Positions 54,797-63,753 of a DNA stretch of 64,000 nucleotides are shown piece after piece. How positions within the stretch are numbered: the stretch's first letter is position 1; each line of letters starts with the position of its first letter. The stretch is from an uncultured Dialister sp. (GTDB taxonomy: Bacteria; Bacillota; Negativicutes; Veillonellales; Dialisteraceae). The notes beneath the pieces are model-generated. The model did no database searches and was not told where the DNA came from. It worked only from the letters and a program-made list of their open reading frames with translations. The stretch covers positions 7,631 to 71,630 of the forward strand of contig CAKPUX010000003.1 of NCBI GenBank assembly GCA_934193095.1, written 5' to 3'. The position numbers and the translations under genes were made by a program.

Positions 54797-55021
54797 TTAA
54801 ATAAAGCGGATCTCCAGACGCTTCCCTAAACTATGTGCGGTCTTAGAAAATATAGCAATAGATGGCATAGCCTGCCCCTTCTCGATGCGGCTGATATTTG
54901 ACTACCAAAGTCCTGTGCGCTCCGCCAGCTCCGATGGCGTCAAGTGTTCTTCATTCCGTGCACGAAGAACCATTATCATTCGCTGATAGCGCGATTCATT
55001 CTCATCCCATTCTTTTTGAAA
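54797..55021 (-). pseudogene. Broken XRE/HigA-type antitoxin with amber stop
   Basis: The minus strand reads FQKEWDENESRYQRMIMVLRA, then LTPSELAERTGLW, a TAG stop, then SNISRIEKGQAMPSIAIF and GKRLEIRFI before TAA. The helix-turn-helix of the family normally has Gln-Ser-Asn/Asp-Ile-Ser-Arg at this point, so the stop most likely comes from a single CAG to TAG change. The expected N-terminus is missing: two TGA codons stand upstream and the composite repeat unit GCGCCGCGGAATTTTAG adjoins. No toxin partner is seen. It is a decayed toxin-antitoxin gene. Confidence 0.75.
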
Positions 55022-55192
55022 TGCGGTGCGAAATCATCATAGAGCGCCGCGGAATTTTAGAATATACATTGTTCCTCAAAAAGGAGTCTCTATTGAACCT
55101 GCTGCATCTATCTATTCATCGTTTCCATGGACTTATTTAAAACTGATCCAATTTGCCATCTGATATAAACGCAGCCTGTCTTTCACATAGCC

Positions 55193-55239
55193 AAAAAGGC
55201 GGGCAGAAAGATTTCAAAATTCTTCCTGCCCGCCTTTTT
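55193..55239 (-). terminator. Terminator of the TonB receptor/ABC importer operon
   Basis: AAAAAGGCGGGCAGAAAGA and TTCCTGCCCGCCTTTTT form a long hairpin about 50 bp past the binding-protein stop. Confidence 0.85.
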
Positions 55240-55264
55240 GTTTCTTTTAGAAAATTCATAAGAG

Positions 55265-55310
55265 AGCGCCTGATCCCCAGTCACTAGCTACTAGTCTCCA
55301 GTCACTCCAT
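55265..55310. repeat. Composite repeat fragment at the binding-protein stop
   Basis: On the minus strand GTGACTGGAGACTAGTAGCTAGTG. It encodes the last four residues and the stop codon of the binding protein. Confidence 0.75.
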
Positions 55311-56316
55311 TTTGAAAATCATACTCTTTAGGAAAATGAAATACCCCTGGATACATGCGCTCTGCCATATAGCCGATCGCATCGATCGTCCGCACCTGCG
55401 GGCCATACACATATTTCAGCGGTATCCCATAAAGACGATGATTTTTGACGAAGCTCAGATTCCGGAAAGCAGGCCTATTTCGGAGCCATGCCAGCTCCTT
55501 CTCCTCATCGCGATACACGACGAGAAAGACGACATCCGGGTCTAGCTTCATCATCATCTCATCACTGACCGCCGCCGTGGTATCCGGGACGACACCTCCA
55601 ATAGAAGCAGCCATATCCCCTGCGATCTTCTTTCGCCCATAAGAAGCGAGGATGCTCATACGATCGAGAATCATGACTTTCGGTTTCTTATGATATTCCA
55701 CAGTTTTCGCTATATCGTGAATCCGGTTTTCCGTTGCGCTCACGATTTTCTCTGCTTCTTCCTCTTTGTGAAAAATGATCCCCAGATCACGAATGAATTT
55801 CATTTCCTTCTCTACGGTTTCCACCTGATTCAGCTTGCCCGGTGAGGTGGTATTCAGCGGCACCATGGTGAGGATGCCCTTGCTGTTCCAGTAGTCCGTA
55901 CTGCCAAGACGGGTCTTCGAGAAGAATTCCTGCTCTGCAATGATCATATCAGGATGCATCTCCAGGAAATGCTCCGCCTGGATCGTGCTGCGACCGATGC
56001 GAGGCAATGCCTGAAAGGCCTTTTCATTCGATGCCTTGATACCATACCGCTGACTATTCTGCCCATCATCAGCGGCAAGGATGGCCTCTTCGACACCAAG
56101 ATCCAGCAGCGTCTCCGTTTCATTCGCACCGATGACGATCACACGCTGCGGCACATCCGACAAGTACTCGCGATTCACCCCCGTCTCATAGTAGTTCTCT
56201 ACCTTGATATTCTCCACAAAGGGGCGCGAATAATCCCCTGCAGAATGAGATTTCTGCATCTGACAGCCCGATAGGACGAGCGGCAGGAGGAGCGATAGAA
56301 GCCAAGCCTTCTTCAT
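55291..56316 (-). CDS. FecB/BtuF-type binding lipoprotein
   Basis: The periplasmic receptor of an iron-chelate or corrinoid ABC importer. The 341-residue product starts MKKAWLLSLLLPLVLSGC, a lipoprotein signal with lipid Cys at 18, then the two-lobed helical-backbone fold: PQRVIVIGANETETLLDLG, LPRIGRSTIQAEHFLEMHPDMIIA, and LDPDVVFLVVY...GPQVRTIDAIGYMAERM. ATG 56316 is chosen because it opens the signal; it overlaps the permease stop. The last residues (VTGD) are encoded by a GTGACTGGAGAC repeat unit. The ligand is not readable. Confidence 0.9.
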   Translation of the reverse strand: MKKAWLLSLLLPLVLSGCQMQKSHSAGDYSRPFVENIKVENYYETGVNREYLSDVPQRVIVIGANETETLLDLGVEEAILAADDGQNSQRYGIKASNEKAFQALPRIGRSTIQAEHFLEMHPDMIIAEQEFFSKTRLGSTDYWNSKGILTMVPLNTTSPGKLNQVETVEKEMKFIRDLGIIFHKEEEAEKIVSATENRIHDIAKTVEYHKKPKVMILDRMSILASYGRKKIAGDMAASIGGVVPDTTAAVSDEMMMKLDPDVVFLVVYRDEEKELAWLRNRPAFRNLSFVKNHRLYGIPLKYVYGPQVRTIDAIGYMAERMYPGVFHFPKEYDFQNGVTGD

Positions 56317-57329
56317 CTCCTCACCTGCTTTCTGGATACCAGCATCCATAGGAAAAAGGGCGAACCTGCCAGTGCAGCCATGACACCCACCGGCAACTCC
56401 AGTCCGGAAATGGCATTTCTTCCCAGAATATCTGCCCAACAAAGGAATGTCCCTCCAGTCAGTGCAGTAAGCGGGAGAAGCCGCCCATGGCTGCTCCCTA
56501 CGAGGAGACGTACGCCGTGCGGGATGATGAGCCCGACGAATCCGATCATTCCCGACATGTACACCACCGCTCCGACCAAGAGCGCCATGACAGCGATATA
56601 CACTTTTCGATACGCCCCAAGTTTTTGCCCCATGGTCAGCGAGAGATCATCCCCCATAAGCATCAGGTCGAGGATGCGCCTTTGGGAGAAGAAGTAGAAA
56701 CATCCAGCCGTCACCAGAATCGCCAAAATGCCGATCGCCATCCATGAGTCAGCACGGATATTCCCCATCATCCAGAACTGGATAGACCGCGTCTTCGACG
56801 TATCCGCCACCACGGTGACGAAGAAGCTCACAGCAGCCGAGCAGGCTGCATTGAGTGCAAAACCTGCCAGAAGCAGTGTCAATCCCTCTCCTTTGCCGCT
56901 GATCGAAGAAATCAAAAGAATCAGAAGGGAAACAAGTCCGGCGCCAAGAAAAGCCGCGGCGCCGATCCCATCAAAGCTCCCGATCATCCCGATACCGAGT
57001 GCGATCACCAGCACCGCGCCCAGACTTGCGCCAGAGGAAATCCCCAATAGATACGGATCCGCCAGCGGATTCTTCATCACCGCCTGCATCACTGCCCCGC
57101 AGACGGAGAGTCCTGCCCCGATGAAAAAAGAAAGCACAAGATGCGGCAGACGGATGAACTGCACCACATCCTGCCCGACCATCCCATTTCCTTCCGGCGA
57201 AGTCAGCGCCAGATACAAATAATGACAAGTCTCTGCCGGTGAAAGGGAGATCTCTCCCACCCCCAATGATAAAAGCGTCAGGAGCAGGCAGAGAAAGCTG
57301 ATGAGCATCACACGATAGACCGGCTTCAT
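56313..57329 (-). CDS. FecCD/BtuC-type ABC permease (second)
   Basis: A 338-residue permease with about ten spans. It has the family's LPHLVLSFFIGAGLSVCGAVMQAVMKNPLADPYLLGISSGASLGAV and the coupling-loop region GMIGFVGLIIPHGVRLLVGSSHGRLLPLTALTGG. It overlaps the ATPase end and the binding-protein start by four bases each. With the first permease it may form a heterodimer, as in FecCD or FepDG systems. This copy is intact. Confidence 0.92.
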   Translation of the reverse strand: MKPVYRVMLISFLCLLLTLLSLGVGEISLSPAETCHYLYLALTSPEGNGMVGQDVVQFIRLPHLVLSFFIGAGLSVCGAVMQAVMKNPLADPYLLGISSGASLGAVLVIALGIGMIGSFDGIGAAAFLGAGLVSLLILLISSISGKGEGLTLLLAGFALNAACSAAVSFFVTVVADTSKTRSIQFWMMGNIRADSWMAIGILAILVTAGCFYFFSQRRILDLMLMGDDLSLTMGQKLGAYRKVYIAVMALLVGAVVYMSGMIGFVGLIIPHGVRLLVGSSHGRLLPLTALTGGTFLCWADILGRNAISGLELPVGVMAALAGSPFFLWMLVSRKQVRR

Positions 57330-58096
57330 ACGACAGCCCCTCTTTCAAAAATCACAGCCGGCCTTCCATCTTTTCGCGGAAAAACCTCAGCCTTCACATG
57401 ATACAGCTCCCAGATCCGCTCCTCCGTCAAGACCTCTTCAGGCCTGCCGAAGGCGACCAAATCCCCATGCTTCATCGCTGCGATCCGGTCACAATACATG
57501 GCTGCAATATTCAGGTCATGAATAGCCGCAAGCACCGTCAAATGACGCGAGCTCACCAGATCCATGATCTGCAGCTGGTATGTGATATCCAGATGATTCG
57601 TCGGTTCATCCAGGATAAGACAAGGTGTCTCCTGCGTGAGAGAGCGCGCGAGCATCACGCGCTGCTGCTCCCCGCCGGAGAGAAAAGAAAAACTCTGCTC
57701 CGCTAATGTTTCCACGCCCGTTTCCTGCATCGCCCGATGCGCGATGTCACGATCCTCGCGATTGTTTCCCTCCGTAATGCCTTTGTAAGGCGTGCGCCCC
57801 ATCAGCACGACCTCTTCTACATCAAAATCGAAACCGGCTGCGTGATGCTGCGCCAGTACCGCGACGCGCTTCGCACTTTCCCGATACGGCAGATCCTTCA
57901 AAACCGTATCACCGATCTGGATATCCCCGGACCAAGGCGAAAGCAGACGGTAAATGCACTTCAAAAGCGTACTCTTCCCGCACCCATTCGGCCCGATGAT
58001 GCCCGTCAGCTGCCCGCTTTCGAAGGAAATCGACACATCCTTTAGCACCTGCTTTCCCCCATAACCGGCAGAGATATGATTGACTGAAATATTCAT
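57326..58096 (-). CDS. FecE/BtuD-type ABC importer ATPase
   Basis: The 256-residue ATPase opens ISVNHISAGYGGKQVLKDVS, with Walker A GPNGCGKSTLLKCIYRLL, signature LSGGEQQRVMLARSL, Walker B CLILDEPTNHLD and switch His in AAIHDLNIA. ATG 58096 follows GGAGAAGGGG and overlaps the permease stop (ATGA). Because of the upstream frameshift the first permease's frame runs into this gene, giving a false 608-residue fusion. Confidence 0.93.
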   Translation of the reverse strand: MNISVNHISAGYGGKQVLKDVSISFESGQLTGIIGPNGCGKSTLLKCIYRLLSPWSGDIQIGDTVLKDLPYRESAKRVAVLAQHHAAGFDFDVEEVVLMGRTPYKGITEGNNREDRDIAHRAMQETGVETLAEQSFSFLSGGEQQRVMLARSLTQETPCLILDEPTNHLDITYQLQIMDLVSSRHLTVLAAIHDLNIAAMYCDRIAAMKHGDLVAFGRPEEVLTEERIWELYHVKAEVFPRKDGRPAVIFERGAVV

Positions 58097-59152
58097 GCCC
58101 CTTCTCCTCCAAAATGATACGAACGCCGGATGAGCATCCCCAGAAATACAGGCGCACCGATCAGAGACAAGCTGACCCCCAAAGGAATATCTACACCGTG
58201 GATCAGTATCCGTCCTAAGATATCTGCCCAGACCGTCATCAATCCTCCCGAAAGAACGGATACGGGCAGGAGCTTCCTGTGATCCGCCCCCCATGACCAT
58301 CCGGCAGCCATGCGGCACCAGAAGACCTACGAAGCCGATCAGTCCCGCCTGCGTCACCAGACTTCCCATCAAGAGCGCATTCATCACCAGGTAAAGACGC
58401 CGAAAAGGGAGGAGCTGCCGCCCCAGCGGGACAGCAGTTTCCTCCCCTTCCAGCATCAGATTCAGGATCCTTGTCTGTGTAGAGAAAAAAATGATGAAAG
58501 CAAGCACGATGGCGAGAACAGAAAGCGTCGGCAGGAGTTTGGCGAAGGAAACAGAGCCCATCAGCCAGTACAGCGTCACATCCATCCCCGTCGCATTGGC
58601 CCCGATGTACACCAGCACACTGGTGATCCCGCCGCAGACTGCCGCCAGCGCCGCACCAAAGATCAGAAGATAGGATGAATCACCCGGTGCCACGCGGCCT
58701 GCCGCGATGGCGAGAATGAGTGACAACGCCAAGGCACCGAGAAATGCCCCGCACCCGATCGCAGATACCCCGAAAACCGCCCCTGCGCCAAAGAAAACGG
58801 CAGAAGCCGCCCCCAGCGATGCCCCGGAGGACACACCCATGATGTAAGGGTCTGACATCGGATTGCGAAACATCGCCTGCATCAGCATGCCGGAAAGCGA
58901 AAGCCCCATCCCGACCGCCAGCGCGAGCAGGATGCGCGGGAGCCGAAGATCCCAGACCGCATCCGCTACGCCCATTGCGATATCCGAAGGAAGCGCACTT
59001 CCCGAAAGATGCGAAGCAAGGATCGATACGATCCCCGACAAGGACACAGAAAGATACCCGAGCTTCAGTCCGAGGAGACAGGAGAAGAGGAGCAGAACGG
59101 TGAGAATGATCGTAAGAATCGCCAGAGGCATCCGGCGGATAGTTCTGCTCAT
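58093..59152 (-). pseudogene. FecCD/BtuC-type ABC permease (first), frameshifted at a G6 run
   Basis: The frame opens at ATG 59152 (AAGGAGAACCCT before it) and reads a normal permease with LSGMLMQAMFRNPMSDPYIMGVSSGASLGA through GLIGFVGLLVPHGCRM. At the C6 run 58287-58292 (G6 on the coding strand) it leaves the family pattern. Removing one G restores MGADHRKLLPVSVLSGGLMTVWADILGR...LIRRSYHFGGEGA, ending in TGA at 58093, which gives about 352 residues. The break may be a real mutation, a slippage switch or a sequencing error. Confidence 0.88.
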
Positions 59153-59169
59153 AGGGTTCTCCTTTGGAA

Positions 59170-61333
59170 TTAGAAACGGAATTCTGCAGACAGAGTGAAT
59201 GTTCTTGGCATACCAATTGCAAGGCTGTTACTATTCATTGGGTTCCAATATTTCTTATCGAACAAATTGTAAACCATGGCTTTAAAGGTCACAGGTGTTT
59301 CATTCAACTTTGTCGTGTAGTCAGCGCCGACATCAAACAGGAAGAAAGAGGGGACTTTGAGCTTTTCATTCTGAATATAGGAATGCCCCATGTAGCGCGC
59401 TCTTGCCATATAATGGACATTCTCGCTCGGCTTGAAAACTACGCCTGCAGTAGCGGACCACTGCGGCACACCATTAACCCACTTGCCATTGTTAGCATCC
59501 TGGGTAGCCTGTTTCGTATTCAGGTAGGTAAACCCACCCACAATGTCAAATTTGCTTCCTGCAGAACCAGCGAAGGAGTATTCGATTCCCTTGTTCTTCT
59601 GCTTACCAAATTCAGCATAGTAGAGTTTTCCATCTTTCCATACATCACCATAATTTGGTTTTTCAATTTTAAACGCACTTAACGTATGAAGTAAGTTGCC
59701 AGACTTGAGTTTAAAGCCAATTTCGTTCTGCTTGTATTTATAAGGATCCAAATATTGCCCTGCGTTTTCATAATACGCATCATACATAGAGCTTACTTTG
59801 GTGCTTACCATAGAACCTTCGAAGAAGTTTTCCGTATGAGCCACATATACACTAAAATTATCAGTTGGTTTATACAAAAAAGCCAATGTTGGACTTACGG
59901 CATCATATTTAGCTTCCGGTCCATTAATACCATTAGAAACACTATGCTTTTTTAACGTCTGTCCATGAAGCCCGCCAATAAACTGGTACTTCCCATTGTC
60001 GAAAGAAACGGTATCAGAAAGATGCCAGCCATTAATGGTTACTTCTCTATATTTCGGACATGGTGCGGCATATGGATTAGTATTTGGCGCAACACCTGCA
60101 GATGGATGATTCGTATTCCCCTGGATAGAGTAATAGGGTTGACCAATACCAAAGGCATCCTTCCATTCTCCGCCATAGCTTGTTGCCCAGTTTCTATCTA
60201 CACTGGCGACATATTCATGTTCACTTGCACCAATTTTAAATTTACCTTTCAAGCCGAGAGCGATGTATTTTCTAGTAACAGCCAGTGGATACACATCCAC
60301 AGAAACCTTATAATCACCATTTGCATTTAAGATTTTTGGATCGCCATCCAAGTAGCCGTACCAATCTTCTCTATGATATCCTGCATTCATGAAAGCCGTC
60401 ATATGCTCATTTAATTTTTGCTCATGATTGATTCCTAAAATCCAGTTATCATATTCATTAAAAGTCCAGTCAGTTCCATAAGTCTTGCTACCATCCAAAG
60501 GCTTTGGCAAAGAGGTAAGGGAAGAATCAAACCCTACCCCATATGAAACCATCCCCTGCTGTTTATTATAGTTATAGCCAGCCAAAATATTTGTCTTGCT
60601 ATTTGTGGTTTTCTGATCAATATTGACGAAGACGTCTCTCTGTGTCAGCTTTTCCCCTTTTACCGCTGTTTCTCCATCGATGTTGTCCGCCATGACACGA
60701 ACACCCCAGCGTTGCTTATCGCCAAATCGTTTGCCTACATCGACCATCTGCTGGAAAGAAGATCCGCCGCGGTAAGTCAGTTTTAGATCGGTATTCGGTG
60801 TAGACTGTGCACGCTTGGACTGGAAATCAATCGTACCGGAAACCGCCTGATTCGCACTCGTCGCAGCCACGCCGATATTAGGTCCGGAAATGACATTGGC
60901 ATTTTCAATATATACATCTGTTAACTTCTGCTGATCCAAAAGCCCCGGGATGCCATTGACGTACAAAGAATGGTCAGACACCTTAAAGCCGCGGATGGAA
61001 ACTTCGTTCGCAATTCCAGCGCCCACAGGTCTGACCGATGGATTTAATGCTAATGCATCCATGACACCATTCATGGGGGATGCAAAAGTATCTATAGATT
61101 TACGACTTACCGACATACTAGTAAATGGCGTATCGAGAGCATCTTTATTTCCTAAGAGGCCCACATTCTGCGTCTGATAAGCGAGAGAGCCAAGCGGCTG
61201 GAGTTCCGCCTGATCTCTATCCCCATATACATACACTGTATCCAGTACAGTATCAGCAGCACTACCTACTACCCCCCCCCGAAATTGTGAGCATGAGGGC
61301 AGCAGCCAACATCTTATACATTCCTTTTCTCAT
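59170..61333 (-). pseudogene. TonB-dependent outer-membrane receptor, off-frame at a G9 tract (phase-variable candidate)
   Basis: The receptor would import a large ligand, energised by TonB. From ATG 61333 (GGAAAGAGGAG before it) the signal peptide reads MRKGMYKMLAAALMLTIS, then meets nine Gs (61280-61272). As sequenced the frame stops at residue 23. With eight Gs it continues GGVVGSAADTVLDTVYVYG, giving a good cleavage site (GSA/AD) and a TonB-box-like DTVYV. Then come the plug domain (SIDTFASPMNGVMDALALNPSV, VSIRGFKVSDHSLYVNGIPG) and a 22-strand-type barrel ending in AEFRF with terminal Phe. Full length would be about 720 residues. First gene of the importer operon. Confidence 0.9.
61272..61280 (-). 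repeat. Poly-G(9) tract in the receptor signal-peptide codons
   Basis: Nine consecutive C on the plus strand. One fewer base puts the receptor in frame. The tract is the longest homopolymer of G/C noticed in the window. Confidence 0.95.
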
Positions 61334-61455
61334 AAATATTCTCCTCTTTCCAAAATGAGCGGGAAGAAAACGTTCTCCATCAAGAGCCAGTGTGTCCGAG
61401 TTTCCACGGCAAAGATGAAAATCCTCATCACCTATTCCCTGATCAGTGATGACCT
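61334..61455 (-). promoter_or_regulatory. Leader with mutually exclusive hairpins
   Basis: TCATCAC pairs with GTGATGA further on, and GATGA of that arm can instead pair with TCATC just downstream, so two alternative structures compete. A third stem (GCCGTG/CACTGGC, one bulge) follows. No known riboswitch core was matched. Confidence 0.3.
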
Positions 61456-61461
61456 TCTAAG

Positions 61462-61491
61462 AGACTATCATAAACTACTTATTTTGTCCAA
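61462..61491 (-). promoter_or_regulatory. Probable promoter of the TonB receptor operon
   Basis: TTGGAC (61491-61486), 18-base spacer and TGATAGTCT with extended -10 (ending 61462). This gives a leader of about 120 nt. No Fur box was recognised. Confidence 0.4.
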
Positions 61492-62345
61492 TATTTTTTA
61501 ATCTAATTTTATTTTTGTTAACCTTGTGCCTCTTCTTTCTAATTTTCATATGATAAGGTGTATTCCCCCCTAAAAGGACGGCTATCCGCAATGGATTCCC
61601 CGATCGTCTCATTTTCTTAGCAAAATAAGAAACGCCCTCTCACGGACCGATCTGCCAACATCTCCTTATCACGACATAATCCGCCATGTGAATAAAAGAA
61701 ATCGTGAATGGCAGATGATTCTATATATATGCGCTCGTTACTAGATAAATTTTAGTGATCCACCATTTCTTGTGAGCGGCTCGTAAGACGCAGACTTGCA
61801 ATTTTCATAAATAGGGTATACAATACAGACATGAAGCCAAGGGCGCATCGTGTGTGCACCTTTTCGCGGCTGTTCTCTGATTTCCAGAATTCATTAGCGC
61901 TAAGAAATACGACAGAGAGCAGTCTTACGGAAGGAAGATCTTGCTTTGCGCTCCGGCTCATCGGACAGGGCACGGAAATGTCAGTCTTTTTCCCCCACCT
62001 GTCTAAGGCTGAACATGTAAGACAAACAAAAAAATATCCGGGAAATCCATGCTTTCCACGCTTCCCTGCCCCCTGCGAGGCCGAGCACCGACGACAGCCA
62101 GGACGTCCGTACTTTGGTACATTTGACCACACCGGCGCCGATTCCGTGTCCCGCCTGCATTTGGGTAAAGGCAGAAAGCGTTCCCCGGATGTTTTTTGCT
62201 GTCCGGAATTTGTTGACTAGGGAGCAGACATGTTGGTAGCGGCTGCGCCGCAAATAAAAAAGGCGATGCCTGAAAGCGGTATTCAAGTCAGTAGTCACTA
62301 GCCTCTCATTCCTGTGACGATCCGGAAAACAGATCCTCTGAATTT
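61492..62345. other. Long gap without a convincing protein gene
   Basis: Several open frames exist on both strands but none has a binding site or family features. A good plus-strand promoter at 61795-61823 suggests transcription of the next few hundred bases. Repeat fragments (GGCTGCGCCGCAAATA near 62246; CAGTAGTCACTAGCC near 62288) are at the right side. Confidence 0.5.
61795..61823 (+). promoter_or_regulatory. Orphan plus-strand promoter
   Basis: TTGCAA, 17-base spacer and TACAAT, about 10 bases before an ATG that has no ribosome binding site. The transcript may be non-coding. Confidence 0.55.
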
Positions 62346-62397
62346 ATAAAAACCGCGGGAAGAAAGAGCTCCGAAGTTCTTTCTTCCCGCGGTTTTT
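62346..62397 (-). terminator. Terminator-like hairpin after the HAD gene
   Basis: AAAACCGCGGGAAGAAAGA and TTCTTTCTTCCCGCGGTTTTT pair perfectly over most of their length. Confidence 0.85.
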
Positions 62398-62479
62398 ACT
62401 GTGAGGACCACCTCCATCACGCACATGAAGGGGATGTCAGGCTTTCCATGGATCGCTGCCCTACTCCTCTTTTCTCTGC

Positions 62480-62580
62480 TGACAAAACATATCTCTCGCT
62501 TCGCTTGAAATGACAGTACAAGGGAAATGGCAAACGAAATGTACGAGTCACCAGCCACTTGCTGCCGGTCACTTCTGCTC
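62480..62580. repeat. Composite repeat fragment next to the HAD stop
   Basis: ATCTCTCGCTTCGCTTGAAATGACAG near 62490-62515, then GAGTCACCAGCCACTTGCTG and GGTCACTT. On the minus strand the HAD stop is the TGA of an AAGTGACCGG unit. Confidence 0.65.
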
Positions 62581-63708
62581 CAATTTCTCTAAAATATCCG
62601 TCACGCGGTCCACATACGGGACGCCTTCTTTCTCAAACATCGGGATAGCGTCCTTGCCTTCGAGGCCGGTCAGGATGCCGATGCATTTCGCGCCGGCGCG
62701 GCGGCTGCCGATGACGTCGGAGTAGGAGTCACCGCAGACGTAGATCTCATCGTTCTTGGCCGGCTGCATGGTTTCTTCAGAATAAGCTTTATAGTTGTCC
62801 GGATTTCTACCAAAGATCGCACAGGAAAAGATGAAGGCATTCGGCTTGTCGAGGACGGGGCCGCCGAGCCTTCCGGCTGATTCTTCCGCGTCAGAAGCCG
62901 TCGCCATGGTGTAGGGATCGAATTCCTCGTACCAGTGAAACAGCTTGAAGGGGATCTCCATCTCCTCTCTGGCGCGTCCGGTCGCGATGGCGATGTCATA
63001 GCCGCGCTCTTTCAGCGTGCGGAAGAGGGAAAGGATGTGCGCGGCGGGCGCAAGCGGAACTTCACGGGAGAGGAAGCCGGGTTTCCCTGCGCTGTAGGGC
63101 ATGTGATGCAGGAGGGAAATGAAAGTATCGTCTCCGAGGTACCAGGCCTGAAAGGCTTCGGTATGGATCTTCCAGAAATCAGAGCGAAGGTCAGCCCAGG
63201 AAAGGTCGCCATCGATCGCATCCGCCATGGCATCCTTGAGGGCATGGAAGACGTCTTCGCCCTGAAGGCCTTCGGGGACGGCACTCTCCCAGCGATCGAG
63301 TACGTCTTCTGCTTTCGGCATGGGTAGTCCCATGAGCTCCTGTCCGGCGCGCTTCAAGTCTTGTGGATGGTGGAAGGTAAAAGACATTTTTTCTCCGCCG
63401 GAGCGTTTTTTATAGGTTTCTGCCATCAGCCAGAGGATGGTGATGAGATCGGCGTGTACCATATCCCAGTTCGAATTGATACCGCGCGCTTTCAGCCAGG
63501 AAAGCAGAGCATCATTCCCCCACACCACGCTGCGACAGCCGGCGATCTGCCCTTCGGTGATGCGACCCGCACTAAAATCGTCGCGTTCGCCGGGAAGTCC
63601 CATGTACGCAGGGCTGTAGAGTATCTCCCATACGGTCAGAGCAGATACATCGAAGTAGCGTTCTTCGCTCAAAAGGACGCCGTCTATATCGAAAATAACT
63701 TTTTTCAT
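62569..63708 (-). CDS. HAD-superfamily hydrolase, large form
   Basis: A 379-residue protein with HAD motif I KKVIFDIDGVLLSEERYFD at the N-terminus (catalytic Asp 6 and 8), a long helical cap insertion (about 25-215), motif II Thr in IAIATGRAREEMEIPFKLF near 240, motif III Lys in LDKPNAF, and motif IV CGDSYSDVIGSRRAGAKCIGILTG near 330. The group acts on small phosphates; the substrate is unknown. ATG 63708 follows GAGGAAACAATC. It stands alone, with a terminator downstream. Confidence 0.9.
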   Translation of the reverse strand: MKKVIFDIDGVLLSEERYFDVSALTVWEILYSPAYMGLPGERDDFSAGRITEGQIAGCRSVVWGNDALLSWLKARGINSNWDMVHADLITILWLMAETYKKRSGGEKMSFTFHHPQDLKRAGQELMGLPMPKAEDVLDRWESAVPEGLQGEDVFHALKDAMADAIDGDLSWADLRSDFWKIHTEAFQAWYLGDDTFISLLHHMPYSAGKPGFLSREVPLAPAAHILSLFRTLKERGYDIAIATGRAREEMEIPFKLFHWYEEFDPYTMATASDAEESAGRLGGPVLDKPNAFIFSCAIFGRNPDNYKAYSEETMQPAKNDEIYVCGDSYSDVIGSRRAGAKCIGILTGLEGKDAIPMFEKEGVPYVDRVTDILEKLEQK

Positions 63709-63753
63709 GATTGTTTCCTCCATGGAAATAGAATGTGTGGTGCGTTTTCATTT

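Noticed and set aside
57326..59152. A single 608-residue permease-ATPase fusion protein
   Set aside because: The permease leaves its family pattern at a G6 run, and the other frame supplies the missing C-terminus ending in an ATGA overlap with a well-placed ATPase start. A frameshift explains it better than a fusion.
61334..61460. Cobalamin riboswitch before the TonB receptor
   Set aside because: Some short strings (GGGAA, GGTGA) recall the core, but the B12 box and the surrounding helices are missing.
61752..62298. Two minus-strand open frames of 126 and 105 codons
   Set aside because: Neither has a binding site or recognisable family; both overlap the region behind a plus-strand promoter.
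62298..62558. An 86-codon minus-strand open frame
   Set aside because: It runs through the terminator hairpin and repeat fragment after the HAD gene.
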